From Pseudodesulfovibrio sp. (lineage in GTDB: Bacteria > Desulfobacterota > Desulfovibrionia > Desulfovibrionales > Desulfovibrionaceae), in contig JAEINO010000003.1 in the NCBI GenBank assembly GCA_016342345.1, forward strand, positions 62,001 through 126,000: a stretch of DNA of 64,000 bases. The letters run 5' to 3'. The stretch's first letter is position 1. Every line of letters begins with the position of its first letter. Under the pieces are notes generated by a model, which saw nothing but the letters and a program-made list of their open reading frames with translations, was not told where the DNA came from and did not search any database. The position numbers were made by a program, and so were the translations under genes. Shown here piece by piece: positions 41,097 through 51,351 of this stretch.

Positions 41097-42236
41097 ATGC
41101 AAACAGGAAATCCACACGGCCCCTTATGGTTGAATGTAGGTGAAGCTTCCGGCGACCTGCACGGCGCGGAACTCATCAAGCGACTCAAGCAAGTCCACCC
41201 CACAGTCGAATGCACCGGCATGGGGGGTTCTGCCATGAAAGCCGAGGGCATGGACATCAGATATTCCATGAAACTCATCTCGCTGGTGGGCCTCACCGAA
41301 ATCCTGAGTGGACTCCCTCGCATCCTGAAACTGCTCGGCAGAATCAAACATGATCTCAAGGAAATACGACCACGGGCAATCATCCTTATCGACTGCCCGG
41401 AGTTCAATTTCCGCATCGCAAAAATCGCAAAAAAACTCGGTATTCCAGTCTATTACTATATCAGTCCGCAGATATGGGCATGGCGATCAGGCCGCGCCAA
41501 TTTCCTGCGTGAACACGTCCGCAAGATCATCTGTATCCTGCCATTTGAAAAACCGTTCTACAAAAGATACGGCATGAATGTGGACTACGTGGGCCACCCG
41601 CTCATGGATGTCCTGCCCCTTGAAAAGCTGGACAGGATCGAGGTTGACCACAACCTCATCGGACTTCTGCCGGGTAGTCGCAAAAAGGAAGTTTCCTCCC
41701 TGCTGCCCGAATTTGCCGAAGTCGCCCAGATATTGCAACAGGACCACCCGAACCTCAAATATGTCATCGTACGCGCTCCGGGCATGGAAAAGGAACGACT
41801 GCTTTCCCTGTGGCCTGCCGACATCCCCATGGAAATCGTCGAGCCGGGCCAACGATACGAGACGTTCCGTTCCTGCAAGTTCCTCATGGCCGCGTCCGGC
41901 ACGGTCACGCTTGAAACCTCGCTCATCGGCACCCCGGCCATCATCGCCTACAAGATATCAGCCCTCAGTGCCTTCATCGGCAGGATGCTCATCCATGTGG
42001 ATTTCGCAAGCCTGCCCAACCTGATCTTGGGCAGGGAAGTCTACCCGGAATTCATTCAGGAACTCGCTAAGGCCGAACATCTGGTGCAAACCGCCAGGAA
42101 ATGGCTGGACGATGAAACCGCCTATGCCGGAGTGAAACGGGAACTGGTAGAACTTCGATCCATGGTGGGTAATCCGGGAGCGGCCCTGAGAGCAGCAAAA
42201 ATCATCATCGAAGACCTTGCGGAGCTCGGACTGTAG
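41097..42236 (+). CDS. lpxB: Lipid-A-disaccharide synthase
   Basis: A 379-residue peripheral inner-membrane glycosyltransferase (GT19) that joins UDP-diacylglucosamine and lipid X into the lipid A disaccharide. Signatures: VGEASGDLHGAELIKRL, GMGGSAMKAEGM, IDCPEFNFRIAK, YYISPQIWAWRSGR, VGHPLMD, GLLPGSRKKEV and SGTVTLETSLIGTPAIIAYK. No clear ribosome binding site precedes the ATG. It converges on the glycosyltransferase gene downstream with only 7 bp between stop codons. Confidence 0.96.
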   Translation: MQTGNPHGPLWLNVGEASGDLHGAELIKRLKQVHPTVECTGMGGSAMKAEGMDIRYSMKLISLVGLTEILSGLPRILKLLGRIKHDLKEIRPRAIILIDCPEFNFRIAKIAKKLGIPVYYYISPQIWAWRSGRANFLREHVRKIICILPFEKPFYKRYGMNVDYVGHPLMDVLPLEKLDRIEVDHNLIGLLPGSRKKEVSSLLPEFAEVAQILQQDHPNLKYVIVRAPGMEKERLLSLWPADIPMEIVEPGQRYETFRSCKFLMAASGTVTLETSLIGTPAIIAYKISALSAFIGRMLIHVDFASLPNLILGREVYPEFIQELAKAEHLVQTARKWLDDETAYAGVKRELVELRSMVGNPGAALRAAKIIIEDLAELGL

Positions 42237-42243
42237 CCAAAAG

Positions 42244-43857
42244 CTACGAACACAAACCCTGTATCTTTTCCATCAGATCGGCCAACAGAATCGCATCCAT
42301 ATTCGATGCCATGGTCTCGAATTCATCAGGCAAATACGTGGTCATCAACTTGTGCATGTTTGCCGAAGCATTGGCAGACTCGGGCCGCCCGACGTCACTC
42401 ATGGCACCGGACTTGCGTTTGTGCGGGATAGCCAAAAAGCCCTGGTACACTGCATACCCACCGGACTTGACCATGCGCAAATCGCGTTCCAGATCGTCGT
42501 ATTGCGTTGGTGAAAAACAAAGATCAAACGAACCATTTTCAAGCAGTCTTTCAGTCCGAAAGAGATGGACGCACCCTGTCACCGAAGCGCACGGGCGGAT
42601 ATAGTCGGCCTGCCCGAAATCGCCCTCCTGGAGCATGATGGTAGACATAAGCGTGTCCTGCCGCTCTTCAGGAGAAGGCGTCAAGTTGTGCTCACCGCAC
42701 TGAACACGGGCCGGGCCGTCATAATCCACGACCTTGCACCCCCAGACACCTGCATCAGGGTAGCGTTTGACCGCCGCCCCAAGACGAAGCAGCCAATCCT
42801 TTGGAAGGGCAATATCGTCGTCAATGTAGGCCGCAAAAGGACTCTCCCGAACCTCGGACAGATTCATGAGCCAATTTCGTGCGGCAGGAGCACCTATATT
42901 GACAGGCATGGAGACCATGGTCGCATGGTCAGACCCGAACTTGTCCACAAACCGGCGAATGACATCAGCAGTATTGTCCGAACTGCCGTTGTCCAAAATA
43001 CGGACATGCACATCATCCAGATTCGAATTGATGAGGCTCTCAAGAGTTTCAGCCAGATCATTACCCTTGTTGTAACTGTAGCCGAGCACCATGGTCCGAC
43101 CAGGTACGGGTCTGGCATCAGTCATGCCTTGTGCTGCCAACTCGAAAAGCCGCAGCCACAACCCCACGTTCCATGGCCGTTTTTCAACACATTGACGCAA
43201 CAGCTCAAAACTCTTCTCGATCTTCCCGGAACGCAGCCAAGCCGTTGCCAGCCGCTCTTGCACGCATGGAACGGGAAAGGATTCCAGACAAGCACGATAG
43301 TTCCCGGCCCCGGCCAGATGATCGCCGGAGGCAAGCAAGGCGTTGGCAAATGCCCACTGAAAAAGTCCGGCCAATCCTTCGGGAGGTCTTGCCGTGGCAA
43401 GGGCTCTTGATAAAACGGACCAATCGCCGTGAATACGGGAAAATTCGTAGAGATGGTGCCACCAGAACAGGCTTCGTGGTTCATGAAGCAACCGTTCCGT
43501 CAAAAAAACCAGTTGCTCGTTTTTGTCGCCCGCCATGGCTTGTCTGGCCTCGGGTGTGGCATCGGGTTGCCAGTGGGCCATAACCGACTTGAGCACGGGC
43601 AGCAGCGGTGAAGCCAGAGGTGGCAGGCTTGACACATTGGCAGCCAGAACAGCGGCACAATGCCCGTCAAAGGGGTTTTCAGCCCATGCTGCCAGAAACA
43701 GGTCTCCGGCAATGACAGAATACAGATCACCCGGCTTGCGCATATGACCAAGAGCGATACTTGCCATGGCATGCAAATGAATCCGTCCCGAACACCCAAG
43801 CAGAAGGGAGCGGAGAAGATCGGCTGGCATCGCGAGAAAATCAAAAGAATGACTCAT
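42244..43857 (-). CDS. Family 2 glycosyltransferase with TPR-like N-terminal half (paralogue 1)
   Basis: A 537-residue protein. The N-terminal 260 residues are helical and repeat-like (SWLxxG-type segments), and the C-terminal part is a GT-A domain: GYSYNKGNDLAETLESLINS, ILDNGSSDNTADVI, NIGAPAARNWLMNLSEVR and the DxD-type YIDDDIALPKDWL. It is clearly homologous to the divergent gene at 43965-45659. A role in O-antigen, capsule or protein glycosylation is likely; the acceptor is unknown. The start MSHSFDFLAMP at 43857 is preferred over a 27-codon extension into the shared promoter region. Confidence 0.85.
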   Translation of the reverse strand: MSHSFDFLAMPADLLRSLLLGCSGRIHLHAMASIALGHMRKPGDLYSVIAGDLFLAAWAENPFDGHCAAVLAANVSSLPPLASPLLPVLKSVMAHWQPDATPEARQAMAGDKNEQLVFLTERLLHEPRSLFWWHHLYEFSRIHGDWSVLSRALATARPPEGLAGLFQWAFANALLASGDHLAGAGNYRACLESFPVPCVQERLATAWLRSGKIEKSFELLRQCVEKRPWNVGLWLRLFELAAQGMTDARPVPGRTMVLGYSYNKGNDLAETLESLINSNLDDVHVRILDNGSSDNTADVIRRFVDKFGSDHATMVSMPVNIGAPAARNWLMNLSEVRESPFAAYIDDDIALPKDWLLRLGAAVKRYPDAGVWGCKVVDYDGPARVQCGEHNLTPSPEERQDTLMSTIMLQEGDFGQADYIRPCASVTGCVHLFRTERLLENGSFDLCFSPTQYDDLERDLRMVKSGGYAVYQGFLAIPHKRKSGAMSDVGRPESANASANMHKLMTTYLPDEFETMASNMDAILLADLMEKIQGLCS

Positions 43858-43964
43858 GCTTCCGAGGTATGCGGCGTTGCTGAAAATGTCAACGCGAAGA
43901 GAGTCTAAATCACACCCTGTCCCCTCTTTCGGCAACACGACTTTTCTGGTAGGTATCTGACAAC

Positions 43965-45659
43965 ATGAACCAATTCACGTTCCCTGACACACTCCCGCCC
44001 TGCTCCGGCATCCAGCCCGCCTTCATGCGGCATTTTTCCGGCTGGCATCTCGGCATGGGACTGGCCAGCAACATAACCGGCCTGCTCCATGGCCTTCATA
44101 TTTTAAGCAATGAGCAGCCCGGCTGCAAAGCCGCAGCCATGGGGATGAGCCTGTGGGGCATCCAGTCCCATCCCCTTGCTCCGGGCATGGGGCAATGGGC
44201 ACTGAAAGCCAAATCAATGGGCCTTCAGACAGAGAACGCACTCACCCGAATCATGACCGGACTGGCAACACTGCCCGAACTGAGCGAAGCCGACAATGAA
44301 TTGATGGATACATGGTACGCTCTGGCCCGACAGGATGACCGCTCCCTGATACTGCGCTTTCTGGCCGTGGTCCTTGCCGACCCGAACAAGGCTCTTGCAT
44401 GGCTGCACCACTGCTGGCAGGACCTCATCTATCTGGGCAAACCGGAAATTCCCCGTGCCGCTCTGGACATGATCCCATGGAACGCGGCAATGCTCCCGCT
44501 CAAGGCACGCATGGAAGCCGACTGGGCCTTCCACTGCCAACCGCCTGAAAAGGCCCTTGAACACATCGAGGAACTGGCCCCTGACACATGGGGATTGTGG
44601 CGTGCATATGCCGGAGGAGAACTACTTCTGCGCATGGGCCAAAAGAACAAGGGCAAAGCCGCGCTGGCAGGGTTGTGGAAAGCCATCCCCTGGCACGTCA
44701 ACCTGACCCTGAAGCTGTACGACCTTTTCAACCCGATCCCACTTGCCACAGAAACTGACACGGAAGATGTCGCCATTCTCGCATATTCATGGAACAAGGC
44801 AGACCTTCTGGCCGACACTCTGGACAGTCTGGCGAAAAGCTCTGTGGGTACGGCACGAATATTTGCCCTGAATAACGGCTCCACCGATCACACTGCCGAT
44901 GTACTGAAAAAAGCCCGCGAACGGTTCGGGCCGGACCGCTTCCATATTGAAACCCTGCCCATAAACGTGGGGGCACCCGCTGCCCGCAACTGGCTGCTCT
45001 CCCTGCCTCAGGTCCGGGCTTCGAAATGGACAGCATTTCTGGACGACGATATTGTTCTGCCGAAAAACTGGCTGCTTCATCTGCTCGGAGCGGCACAGGG
45101 ACACCAGAACATCGGAGCCGTGGGCTGCCGGATCACCGCGGCCACGCCGCCCTTCGGACTCCAGTCCGCCGACTACAATCTTTTCCCGGCTCCTCCTGCA
45201 CCAACAGAACCGGGCTCACTGCCCAACAGGGTGCTCGTCTTCGACAACTGCGCCGGTTCCACGGACACCGGCATGTTCACTTACACCCGTCCCTGCCTGT
45301 CCGTATCAGGCTGCTGCCACATGATACGCATGCAGGCCGTGGAAAAGGCAGGCGGCTTCGACCTGCGCTACACTCCTTCCCAGTTCGACGACCTGGACCG
45401 CGACCTGCGCTCGGCACTCGCCAGCATGCCAGCCATCTACGCTGGCGACCTTGCCATCCGGCACGTGCAGCATTCAAGCCTTGCCAAATCGCAAACACCC
45501 CGGCAGATCGGCCATGTCATGGGCAACAAGCTCAAGCTCGACACCAAATACACGGACGACGAGTTGACCGCACTTGGCCGCGACAACATGCAACGCCTCT
45601 GGAGCGATCTCGAAACCAAGCATGCCTTTCTGGTTGACCGTCTCGGTTCCCGTGCTTAG
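43965..45659 (+). CDS. Family 2 glycosyltransferase with TPR-like N-terminal half (paralogue 2)
   Basis: A 564-residue paralogue of the preceding gene with the same arrangement: helical N-terminal half, then a GT-A domain with AYSWNKADLLADTLDSLAKS, ALNNGSTDHTADVLKK, NVGAPAARNWLLSLPQVR and FLDDDIVLPKNWLL. The two share near-identical domain order and diverge from a 107-bp shared control region, which indicates an inverted duplication followed by specialisation. Base composition is a little higher in GC than elsewhere. Confidence 0.85.
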   Translation: MNQFTFPDTLPPCSGIQPAFMRHFSGWHLGMGLASNITGLLHGLHILSNEQPGCKAAAMGMSLWGIQSHPLAPGMGQWALKAKSMGLQTENALTRIMTGLATLPELSEADNELMDTWYALARQDDRSLILRFLAVVLADPNKALAWLHHCWQDLIYLGKPEIPRAALDMIPWNAAMLPLKARMEADWAFHCQPPEKALEHIEELAPDTWGLWRAYAGGELLLRMGQKNKGKAALAGLWKAIPWHVNLTLKLYDLFNPIPLATETDTEDVAILAYSWNKADLLADTLDSLAKSSVGTARIFALNNGSTDHTADVLKKARERFGPDRFHIETLPINVGAPAARNWLLSLPQVRASKWTAFLDDDIVLPKNWLLHLLGAAQGHQNIGAVGCRITAATPPFGLQSADYNLFPAPPAPTEPGSLPNRVLVFDNCAGSTDTGMFTYTRPCLSVSGCCHMIRMQAVEKAGGFDLRYTPSQFDDLDRDLRSALASMPAIYAGDLAIRHVQHSSLAKSQTPRQIGHVMGNKLKLDTKYTDDELTALGRDNMQRLWSDLETKHAFLVDRLGSRA

Positions 45660-45701
45660 TTCTTCCTGCCCGCCCTTGTGCGGAATAAAAAGGGAACACA
45701 T

Positions 45702-46025
45702 ATGGAATACGTAAGAATCTACGGTGATTTTCACCGCATCAGCCCGGAAATATACGAACAACTGAAAGACTCAATCCCCTTTGACCAGATTGAATACGAT
45801 GGGGATGTCTTGCGCGTGGACCACGAAGGCGAGTACATACTGATCGACGACTTCATAGAAAAAGTCAGGGATCTGCTGCCGGAAAACGGCTACGGGCACA
45901 TGGAATACATCGACCATCTGGACTGGGTGGTCACACGCTACACCATCAAACCCGGCAAGATTGAGGAAAAGAGAATCCCGGTAGACAACGTCCTCGATGC
46001 CCACATGAGAGACCTCGGCATGTGA
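45702..46025 (+). CDS. Conserved-type small acidic protein of unknown function
   Basis: A 107-residue soluble protein (MEYVRIYGDFHRISPEIYEQ...), acidic and rich in aromatic residues, without membrane segments or recognised domain. AAGGGAACA lies near the ATG at 45702. An eight-codon upstream extension is possible but lacks a ribosome binding site. It follows the glycosyltransferase by 42 bp and may be cotranscribed with it. Confidence 0.7.
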   Translation: MEYVRIYGDFHRISPEIYEQLKDSIPFDQIEYDGDVLRVDHEGEYILIDDFIEKVRDLLPENGYGHMEYIDHLDWVVTRYTIKPGKIEEKRIPVDNVLDAHMRDLGM

Positions 46026-46080
46026 GAGAATTGCCGATTTTGCCAAATCTGCGGCGTTCCAAGGGGCTTGCAGCAGGAGA

Positions 46081-46311
46081 CTACTGCGGCGCAGCCTGTG
46101 AGTTGTCCTTTATCAGTCGAACATCCATGGCCTTGGGACCGACATCCTCATCAGACACGGTATAGGTCACCCGCTCGCCGGGTTCCAGGGTCTGAAAACC
46201 ATCACGGACAACTTCGACATAGTGGACAAAAACATCCACCCCGTCATCTCCGGTGATGAAACCAAACCCTTTCTGATCGTTGAACCACGTCACTTCGCCT
46301 TCGCGTCGCAC
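46081..46311 (-). CDS. Cold-shock-domain protein
   Basis: A 76-residue CSD protein that binds single-stranded nucleic acid. RNP1 is KGFGFI and RNP2 is VFVHY; the central VEVVRDGFQTLEPGERVTY matches the family. The start codon is GTG with a perfect GGAGG 5 nt upstream. Between RNP1 and RNP2 the loop is acidic (TGDDGVD). It converges with the 107-residue gene. Confidence 0.92.
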   Translation of the reverse strand: MRREGEVTWFNDQKGFGFITGDDGVDVFVHYVEVVRDGFQTLEPGERVTYTVSDEDVGPKAMDVRLIKDNSQAAPQ

Positions 46312-46395
46312 GGCAACCTCCGATTACAATAAGAAATATGCGGCCATGATACCCGCAGTCGGCCACCTTTGCAACGGGTGCAACCCCTTTCCCGG

Positions 46396-47901
46396 TCATT
46401 CCCTGCCAATAGAACGGTCATATTCTTCATTGGTCCCGCAAAAAACCTGTTGTCCCTTGTCAAGCACAAGCACTCTGTTCATGGCCGGTATACGGTCCTC
46501 GGCGTGATGCGTCACCAGAATCAACGGGGTACCGGCTCTGGCCAAGTTCTCCAGGATATCGAGCACCCTGCCGCGAGACACCGTATCCAAACCGACCAGA
46601 GGTTCGTCTAGCAAAAGCAGTTTGGGACCATGAGCCATGGCCCGTGCAAGAAACACGCGCCGCTGCTGACCGTAGGACATGCGTCGCAAAAGTCGATCCC
46701 CCAAACCCGCCAGACCAACACGCTCCAGCCATTCACCGGCTCCCATGAGTTCTTCGCTGGTAGGTTCATCCAACATGCCGACACTGCCCCGATAGCCCGA
46801 CAGTATGGTCTCCAGGGCCGTCACTTCCCAGCCGAGTTCGCGGCCATAACGAGCCTGAAGTGCCGGCGACACCACACCTATGTGAGGACGCGCCGCATCC
46901 ATGGTCATTCCGCCCAGCCGCCTGATGACTCCCGCACCGTGCTCATCGTCCGCATAGGGGGCCATCTCGCTCGTGATCAGCTTGAGGAGAGTGGACTTCC
47001 CAGCCCCGTTCTCGCCGACAACCACCCAATTCTCACCGGGCAACACGTGCCAGTTGATGGAGTGCAGGATTCGCGTCCCATCGCACACCACCGAAATATT
47101 TTCCATGCAAAGGAGATACTCGAAATCAGACTGACTGCTAACGACCGGCATGCCGCAAGCGACCGAGGTCGGAGCTGCCTCCCCAAGCTCTCTCAGGGCA
47201 TCTTCCCACCCGGCCTCGGCCTTCATGCGACCCTTTTCCAGAATCAGAGCCTGCGTGATGCAATCGGGCACATCCCCTATGCGATGGGCAGCACAAACCA
47301 GAGTGGATCGCTCTCCCGCCTTTTCCAGCAATGCCAAGACCTCGATACGGGAAGCCTTGTCCAACCCCTCAAGACACTCATCAAGCAAAAGCACAGCCGG
47401 CCCCGAAACCAGGGCGCGGGCAATGAGCAGTTTGCGCACTTGTCCGGTAGACAACGTTCCCATTGCGCGTGCAGCCAGGTCTTCGATGCCGAAATGGGCA
47501 ATGATCTCGTCAGCCGCATCTTCCTGAACAGTCGTGGTTTCCTCATACAGGAGCGGGGTATCGAAAAAACCGGACAGGACAACGGATCTACCCAACGTCC
47601 TTGCGGCGTGAAGAAAATAAAAATCCTGCATGTCGGCTGAGACAAGGCCTATCTGCTGACGCAAACCGAGCACCGTGTGCTGTGGCCCCTCACCAAAGTC
47701 ATAAACCCGCTGACCACCGGAATCAGGCAATATCTCGCCACGCAAAAGCCTGAGCAATGTGGTCTTGCCCGATCCGTTGGAACCGACCACGGCCACATGT
47801 CCGCCGCGCACAAGCTGCCATGTCAACGGACCGACCAGCCGGGTGCTGCCGCGCGTTACCGCAACGCCTGAAAGTTTGATAAGTGAATGCATCAGGAGCA
47901 T
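46396..47901 (-). CDS. ModF-like protein with two ABC ATPase domains
   Basis: A 501-residue soluble protein with two tandem ABC domains and no membrane part. Domain 1: Walker A GSNGSGKTT, signature LSTGQVRKLLIARAL, Walker B LLLDECLEGLD (Cys instead of Pro after the catalytic Glu). Domain 2: GENGAGKST, MSYGQQRRVFLARAM, LLLDEPLVGLD. The layout is that of ModF/PhrA, proteins of unclear function related to molybdate transport operons. No molybdate genes are adjacent. Two ATG codons (47901 and 47892) could start it. Confidence 0.85.
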   Translation of the reverse strand: MLLMHSLIKLSGVAVTRGSTRLVGPLTWQLVRGGHVAVVGSNGSGKTTLLRLLRGEILPDSGGQRVYDFGEGPQHTVLGLRQQIGLVSADMQDFYFLHAARTLGRSVVLSGFFDTPLLYEETTTVQEDAADEIIAHFGIEDLAARAMGTLSTGQVRKLLIARALVSGPAVLLLDECLEGLDKASRIEVLALLEKAGERSTLVCAAHRIGDVPDCITQALILEKGRMKAEAGWEDALRELGEAAPTSVACGMPVVSSQSDFEYLLCMENISVVCDGTRILHSINWHVLPGENWVVVGENGAGKSTLLKLITSEMAPYADDEHGAGVIRRLGGMTMDAARPHIGVVSPALQARYGRELGWEVTALETILSGYRGSVGMLDEPTSEELMGAGEWLERVGLAGLGDRLLRRMSYGQQRRVFLARAMAHGPKLLLLDEPLVGLDTVSRGRVLDILENLARAGTPLILVTHHAEDRIPAMNRVLVLDKGQQVFCGTNEEYDRSIGRE

Positions 47902-47963
47902 TCTCTACCCTGATCGGTTCATTTGCAACCCTTTCACCTTGAAAAATCACCCTGTTCCAGCCT

Positions 47964-48893
47964 ATGCTTGCCAACATGAATGAACGTGTCGCCATTGCCA
48001 GAATACTCGAATACGAATCCACCCTGCTCGAATCAGCCACAGCCCTGCTGCTTGAAGAAATCGGACTAAATCCGACCAGAGGACAACGCGTTCTCGTCAA
48101 GCCCAATCTGGTCAATTCCCGAAACGGACGCCATTGCTGCACCAACCCGCTCGTGATCCGTGCGGCATGCGTCTACCTGCTCGACCACGGGGCCGATGTC
48201 GTGGTTGCCGATTCTCCGGCCTTTGGAACGGCTGCGCATGTGGCCCGAGCCTCGGGACTGGCAAAGACCCTGAAAACACTGGGCCTCAAGGTACAGGGTC
48301 TCAAACGGGCCACTCCCCTCACATTGTCGAACGGCGGCACCATCGGCATTTCGCAGGACGCACTGGATGCAGACATCATTCTCAACGTGCCAAAACTCAA
48401 GGTTCACTGCCAGATGACCATGTCAGGCGCAGTCAAAAACCTGTTCGGGTGCGTGGTGGGATTCCGCAAGGCCATGGCCCACAATCAACTGGGGCACAGT
48501 CACGATCTGTTCAGATCCATGATCATGGATGTATATCAGGCCCTGCCCACAACCGTGCACCTCATGGATGCCATCCACCCCATGCACAAAGACGGTCCCA
48601 TCAAGGGCGAACCTTTCAAGCTGGGCTGGCTTGCCGCATCGAACAACGGCATTGCCATGGATACTGCGGCCTACTCGGTCCTCGGCCTGATGCCCGATCA
48701 GATCCCGCTGTGGGGCGAAGCCCTGAAACGACACTTGGCTGGCAGCGATCCTTCCGAAATCGACTACCCGCTGGAAAAACCTTCTCTTTTCAACGCCACC
48801 GGCTTTGAATTATCACCAATCCGGGAGCTTCAATTCAACCCCATGCGCGTGATCACAGGTCGCATCCGCAGCCTGTTGAAACAGTTAACATAA
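47964..48893 (+). CDS. DUF362 family protein
   Basis: A 309-residue protein of the DUF362 family: VLVKPNLVNSRNG near residue 44, VVVADSPAFGTAAHVARASG, DADIILNVPKLKVHCQMTMSG (in part) and AVKNLFGCVVG. The biochemical activity of the family is unknown; many members carry a ferredoxin domain, which is lacking here. A second ATG at 47976 (MNERVAIARI) may be the true start; neither has a good ribosome binding site. It is 46 bp upstream of hypF. Confidence 0.85.
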   Translation: MLANMNERVAIARILEYESTLLESATALLLEEIGLNPTRGQRVLVKPNLVNSRNGRHCCTNPLVIRAACVYLLDHGADVVVADSPAFGTAAHVARASGLAKTLKTLGLKVQGLKRATPLTLSNGGTIGISQDALDADIILNVPKLKVHCQMTMSGAVKNLFGCVVGFRKAMAHNQLGHSHDLFRSMIMDVYQALPTTVHLMDAIHPMHKDGPIKGEPFKLGWLAASNNGIAMDTAAYSVLGLMPDQIPLWGEALKRHLAGSDPSEIDYPLEKPSLFNATGFELSPIRELQFNPMRVITGRIRSLLKQLT

Positions 48894-48939
48894 TTCAAAT
48901 TACCCTTGCGAATATTTCGGGCTGACGGTATGAGACACC

Positions 48940-51267
48940 ATGGCATTTATCATTCGCCAGCACTTCACGATCACCGGACAGGTGCAAGGGGTGGGGTTCC
49001 GCCCATTCATCTATCGTATTGCCCTTGACAACATGGTCACCGGTACGGTCAAGAACTCATCTGAAGGCGTGATCATCGAGATTCAGGGAAACCCTGACCA
49101 AATCAACACCTTCAGCGAAGACCTGATCGGGAAGCTTCCACCTCTGGCGCAAATCATCACCATGGATTTCAAGGATATTCCCCCCATCGAAGAGGAGGAA
49201 GGATTCGCCATTCTCAAGTCCACAGCCAGCGCAGGGCATTCCGTTCTCATCAGCACGGACGTGGCAACCTGCCCGGACTGCATGAACGACATCGCGGACG
49301 CGAACAACCGCCGCTATCGCTACCCATTCACCAACTGCACCAACTGCGGGCCGCGCTATACCATCACCAAGTCGATTCCCTATGACCGCCCCCAGACTTC
49401 CATGGCCTGTTTCACCCAATGCCCGGAATGTCAGGCCGAATATGATGATCCGCTTGATCGTCGATTCCACGCCCAACCCAATGCCTGCCCTCGTTGCGGA
49501 CCCAAGATATGGCTGACCGACTCCGAAAACAAAATGATCGCCCAAGGTGACGAGTCACTGCGCAGACTGGCCGCTGAACTGGCCGATGGCAAGATTGCGG
49601 CAGTCAAGGGTCTTGGTGGATATCATCTGGTCTGCAATGGAGCGTCCGACCAGGCTGTTGCCGAACTTCGCAAGCGCAAACACCGCCCGGACAAACCACT
49701 GGCCATCATGGTCCCCGACATACAGGCCGCCCGGCAACTGGCCGACATCCAGCCTGCCGAAGAAGAATGGCTGACCGGCATCAGGCGTCCCATTGTGCTG
49801 TCTGCAAAAAACGATGTGTTCCCTCTTTCCAGACTGGTTGCGCCAGACACTGATTTCATCGGAATCATGCTGCCCTACACACCCCTGCATCACGTGCTTT
49901 TGTCCGACTTCGGCAAAGCTGTCGGGGATGCTGTCCCGGCTCTGGTCATGACCTCCGGCAACATGAGTTCAGAACCAATATCACTGGGCAACCGTGAAGC
50001 CCTTGAACGACTGGCCGACCTGGTGGACCTGTTCCTGTTCCACAACCGCGACATCCTGATCCGCACCGATGATTCGGTCGTTCGGGTCAATCCCGTGACC
50101 AACGACCCCATCCTGATGCGCCGGGCGCGTGGCTTTGCTCCGTCCCCCATATTTCTTCCGCAATCCGGCCCCACAGTGCTCGGCACAGGCCCGGAGCTCA
50201 AATGCACCCTGACCCTGACCAAAGGCGATCAGGCATTCCCCAGTCAACACATCGGCAACATGTCCAACCTGGAAACCATGAATTTCTACAAGGAAATCTC
50301 GGCCCACATGCAGGACATCCTCCAGGTCAGACCGGAAATGATCGTGCGAGACCTGCACCCGGACTACATGACCAGCGTGATGGCCGACGAAATAGGCAGA
50401 GAATTGGACATTCCCGTGGCAACGCTCCAGCACCACTACGCGCACATCCATGCCGTGCTGGCTGACAACAAATTTACCGCCCCTGTCATCGGCCTTGCAC
50501 TGGACGGAACAGGCCTTGGCGATGACGGCACCATATGGGGTGGCGAATGCCTCCTGGTCATGCCCGAGGAACTGGAACACCAGAGGTTGGCCCATTTCGC
50601 CCACCTCAGGCTGCCCGGCGGCGAGGCCGCAGTCAGGCAACCGTGGCGCATTGCTCAGGCCGCGCTATGGGATATCGGCATCACCGAACCCGGCGCGTAC
50701 CAATGGCCATGGCTTGAAGAATTTGCACAGGAAAGCAGATTCCTGCCGCAAATTCTGGAAAAGGATATCAACACGCCCAGAACGAGCAGTTGCGGTCGCC
50801 TGTTCGACTGTGTGGCCGGGCTGTGCGGTCTGGCAAACACCATTTCCTATGAAGGCCAAGCCGCCATCAGGCTGGAAAAAGCGCAGGACATGAACGAAAC
50901 CGGTGCCTATGTCTGTCCGCTCAAATCAGATGACCCTGTGTCTCTGGACACTCATATATTGATCGCCGCCATACTCGACGACCTGAACAAGAACGTTCCG
51001 ACCCCGGTTATCGCACGCCGCTTCCATTTGGGGCTGATCAACGGACTGGTGGAAATGGCCTTTGCCTTTTCCACACTGCTGGACATCCATCACATCGCCC
51101 TGTCAGGAGGCGTGATGCAGAACCTGACCCTGGCCACAGAACTGCCCATGGCCCTTCAGCAAACAGGGCTGGTCCCACTCGTCCACCGCAACGTATCTCC
51201 CAATGATGGCTGCATCTCGCTGGGACAGGCTGCCTGGGGACAAAGAAAGTTGCTGCTCGAACAATAA
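48940..51267 (+). CDS. hypF: HypF, carbamoyltransferase for [NiFe] hydrogenase maturation
   Basis: A 775-residue enzyme that converts carbamoyl phosphate into the carbamoyl-adenylate/HypE-thiocarbamate route supplying the cyanide ligands of [NiFe] hydrogenase. Domains in order: acylphosphatase (GQVQGVGFRPFIYRIA), two zinc-finger units (CPDCMNDI...CTNCGPRYTI; CPECQAEY...CPRCGPKIW), a YrdC-like domain (KGLGGYHLVCNGASD; KRKHRPDKPLAIM), and a Kae1-like domain with HHYAHIHAV, GLALDGTGLGDDGTIWGGE (in part) and ALSGGVMQNL. All other hyp genes lie outside the window. This implies that the organism makes at least one [NiFe] hydrogenase. Confidence 0.97.
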   Translation: MAFIIRQHFTITGQVQGVGFRPFIYRIALDNMVTGTVKNSSEGVIIEIQGNPDQINTFSEDLIGKLPPLAQIITMDFKDIPPIEEEEGFAILKSTASAGHSVLISTDVATCPDCMNDIADANNRRYRYPFTNCTNCGPRYTITKSIPYDRPQTSMACFTQCPECQAEYDDPLDRRFHAQPNACPRCGPKIWLTDSENKMIAQGDESLRRLAAELADGKIAAVKGLGGYHLVCNGASDQAVAELRKRKHRPDKPLAIMVPDIQAARQLADIQPAEEEWLTGIRRPIVLSAKNDVFPLSRLVAPDTDFIGIMLPYTPLHHVLLSDFGKAVGDAVPALVMTSGNMSSEPISLGNREALERLADLVDLFLFHNRDILIRTDDSVVRVNPVTNDPILMRRARGFAPSPIFLPQSGPTVLGTGPELKCTLTLTKGDQAFPSQHIGNMSNLETMNFYKEISAHMQDILQVRPEMIVRDLHPDYMTSVMADEIGRELDIPVATLQHHYAHIHAVLADNKFTAPVIGLALDGTGLGDDGTIWGGECLLVMPEELEHQRLAHFAHLRLPGGEAAVRQPWRIAQAALWDIGITEPGAYQWPWLEEFAQESRFLPQILEKDINTPRTSSCGRLFDCVAGLCGLANTISYEGQAAIRLEKAQDMNETGAYVCPLKSDDPVSLDTHILIAAILDDLNKNVPTPVIARRFHLGLINGLVEMAFAFSTLLDIHHIALSGGVMQNLTLATELPMALQQTGLVPLVHRNVSPNDGCISLGQAAWGQRKLLLEQ

Positions 51268-51351
51268 TGTTCAGGTGCTGGCAAATACCATATCCATGAA
51301 TTGTTCAAAAAGAATTTGATTTTCCCGAAATACACCTGACAGGGAGGCCTC

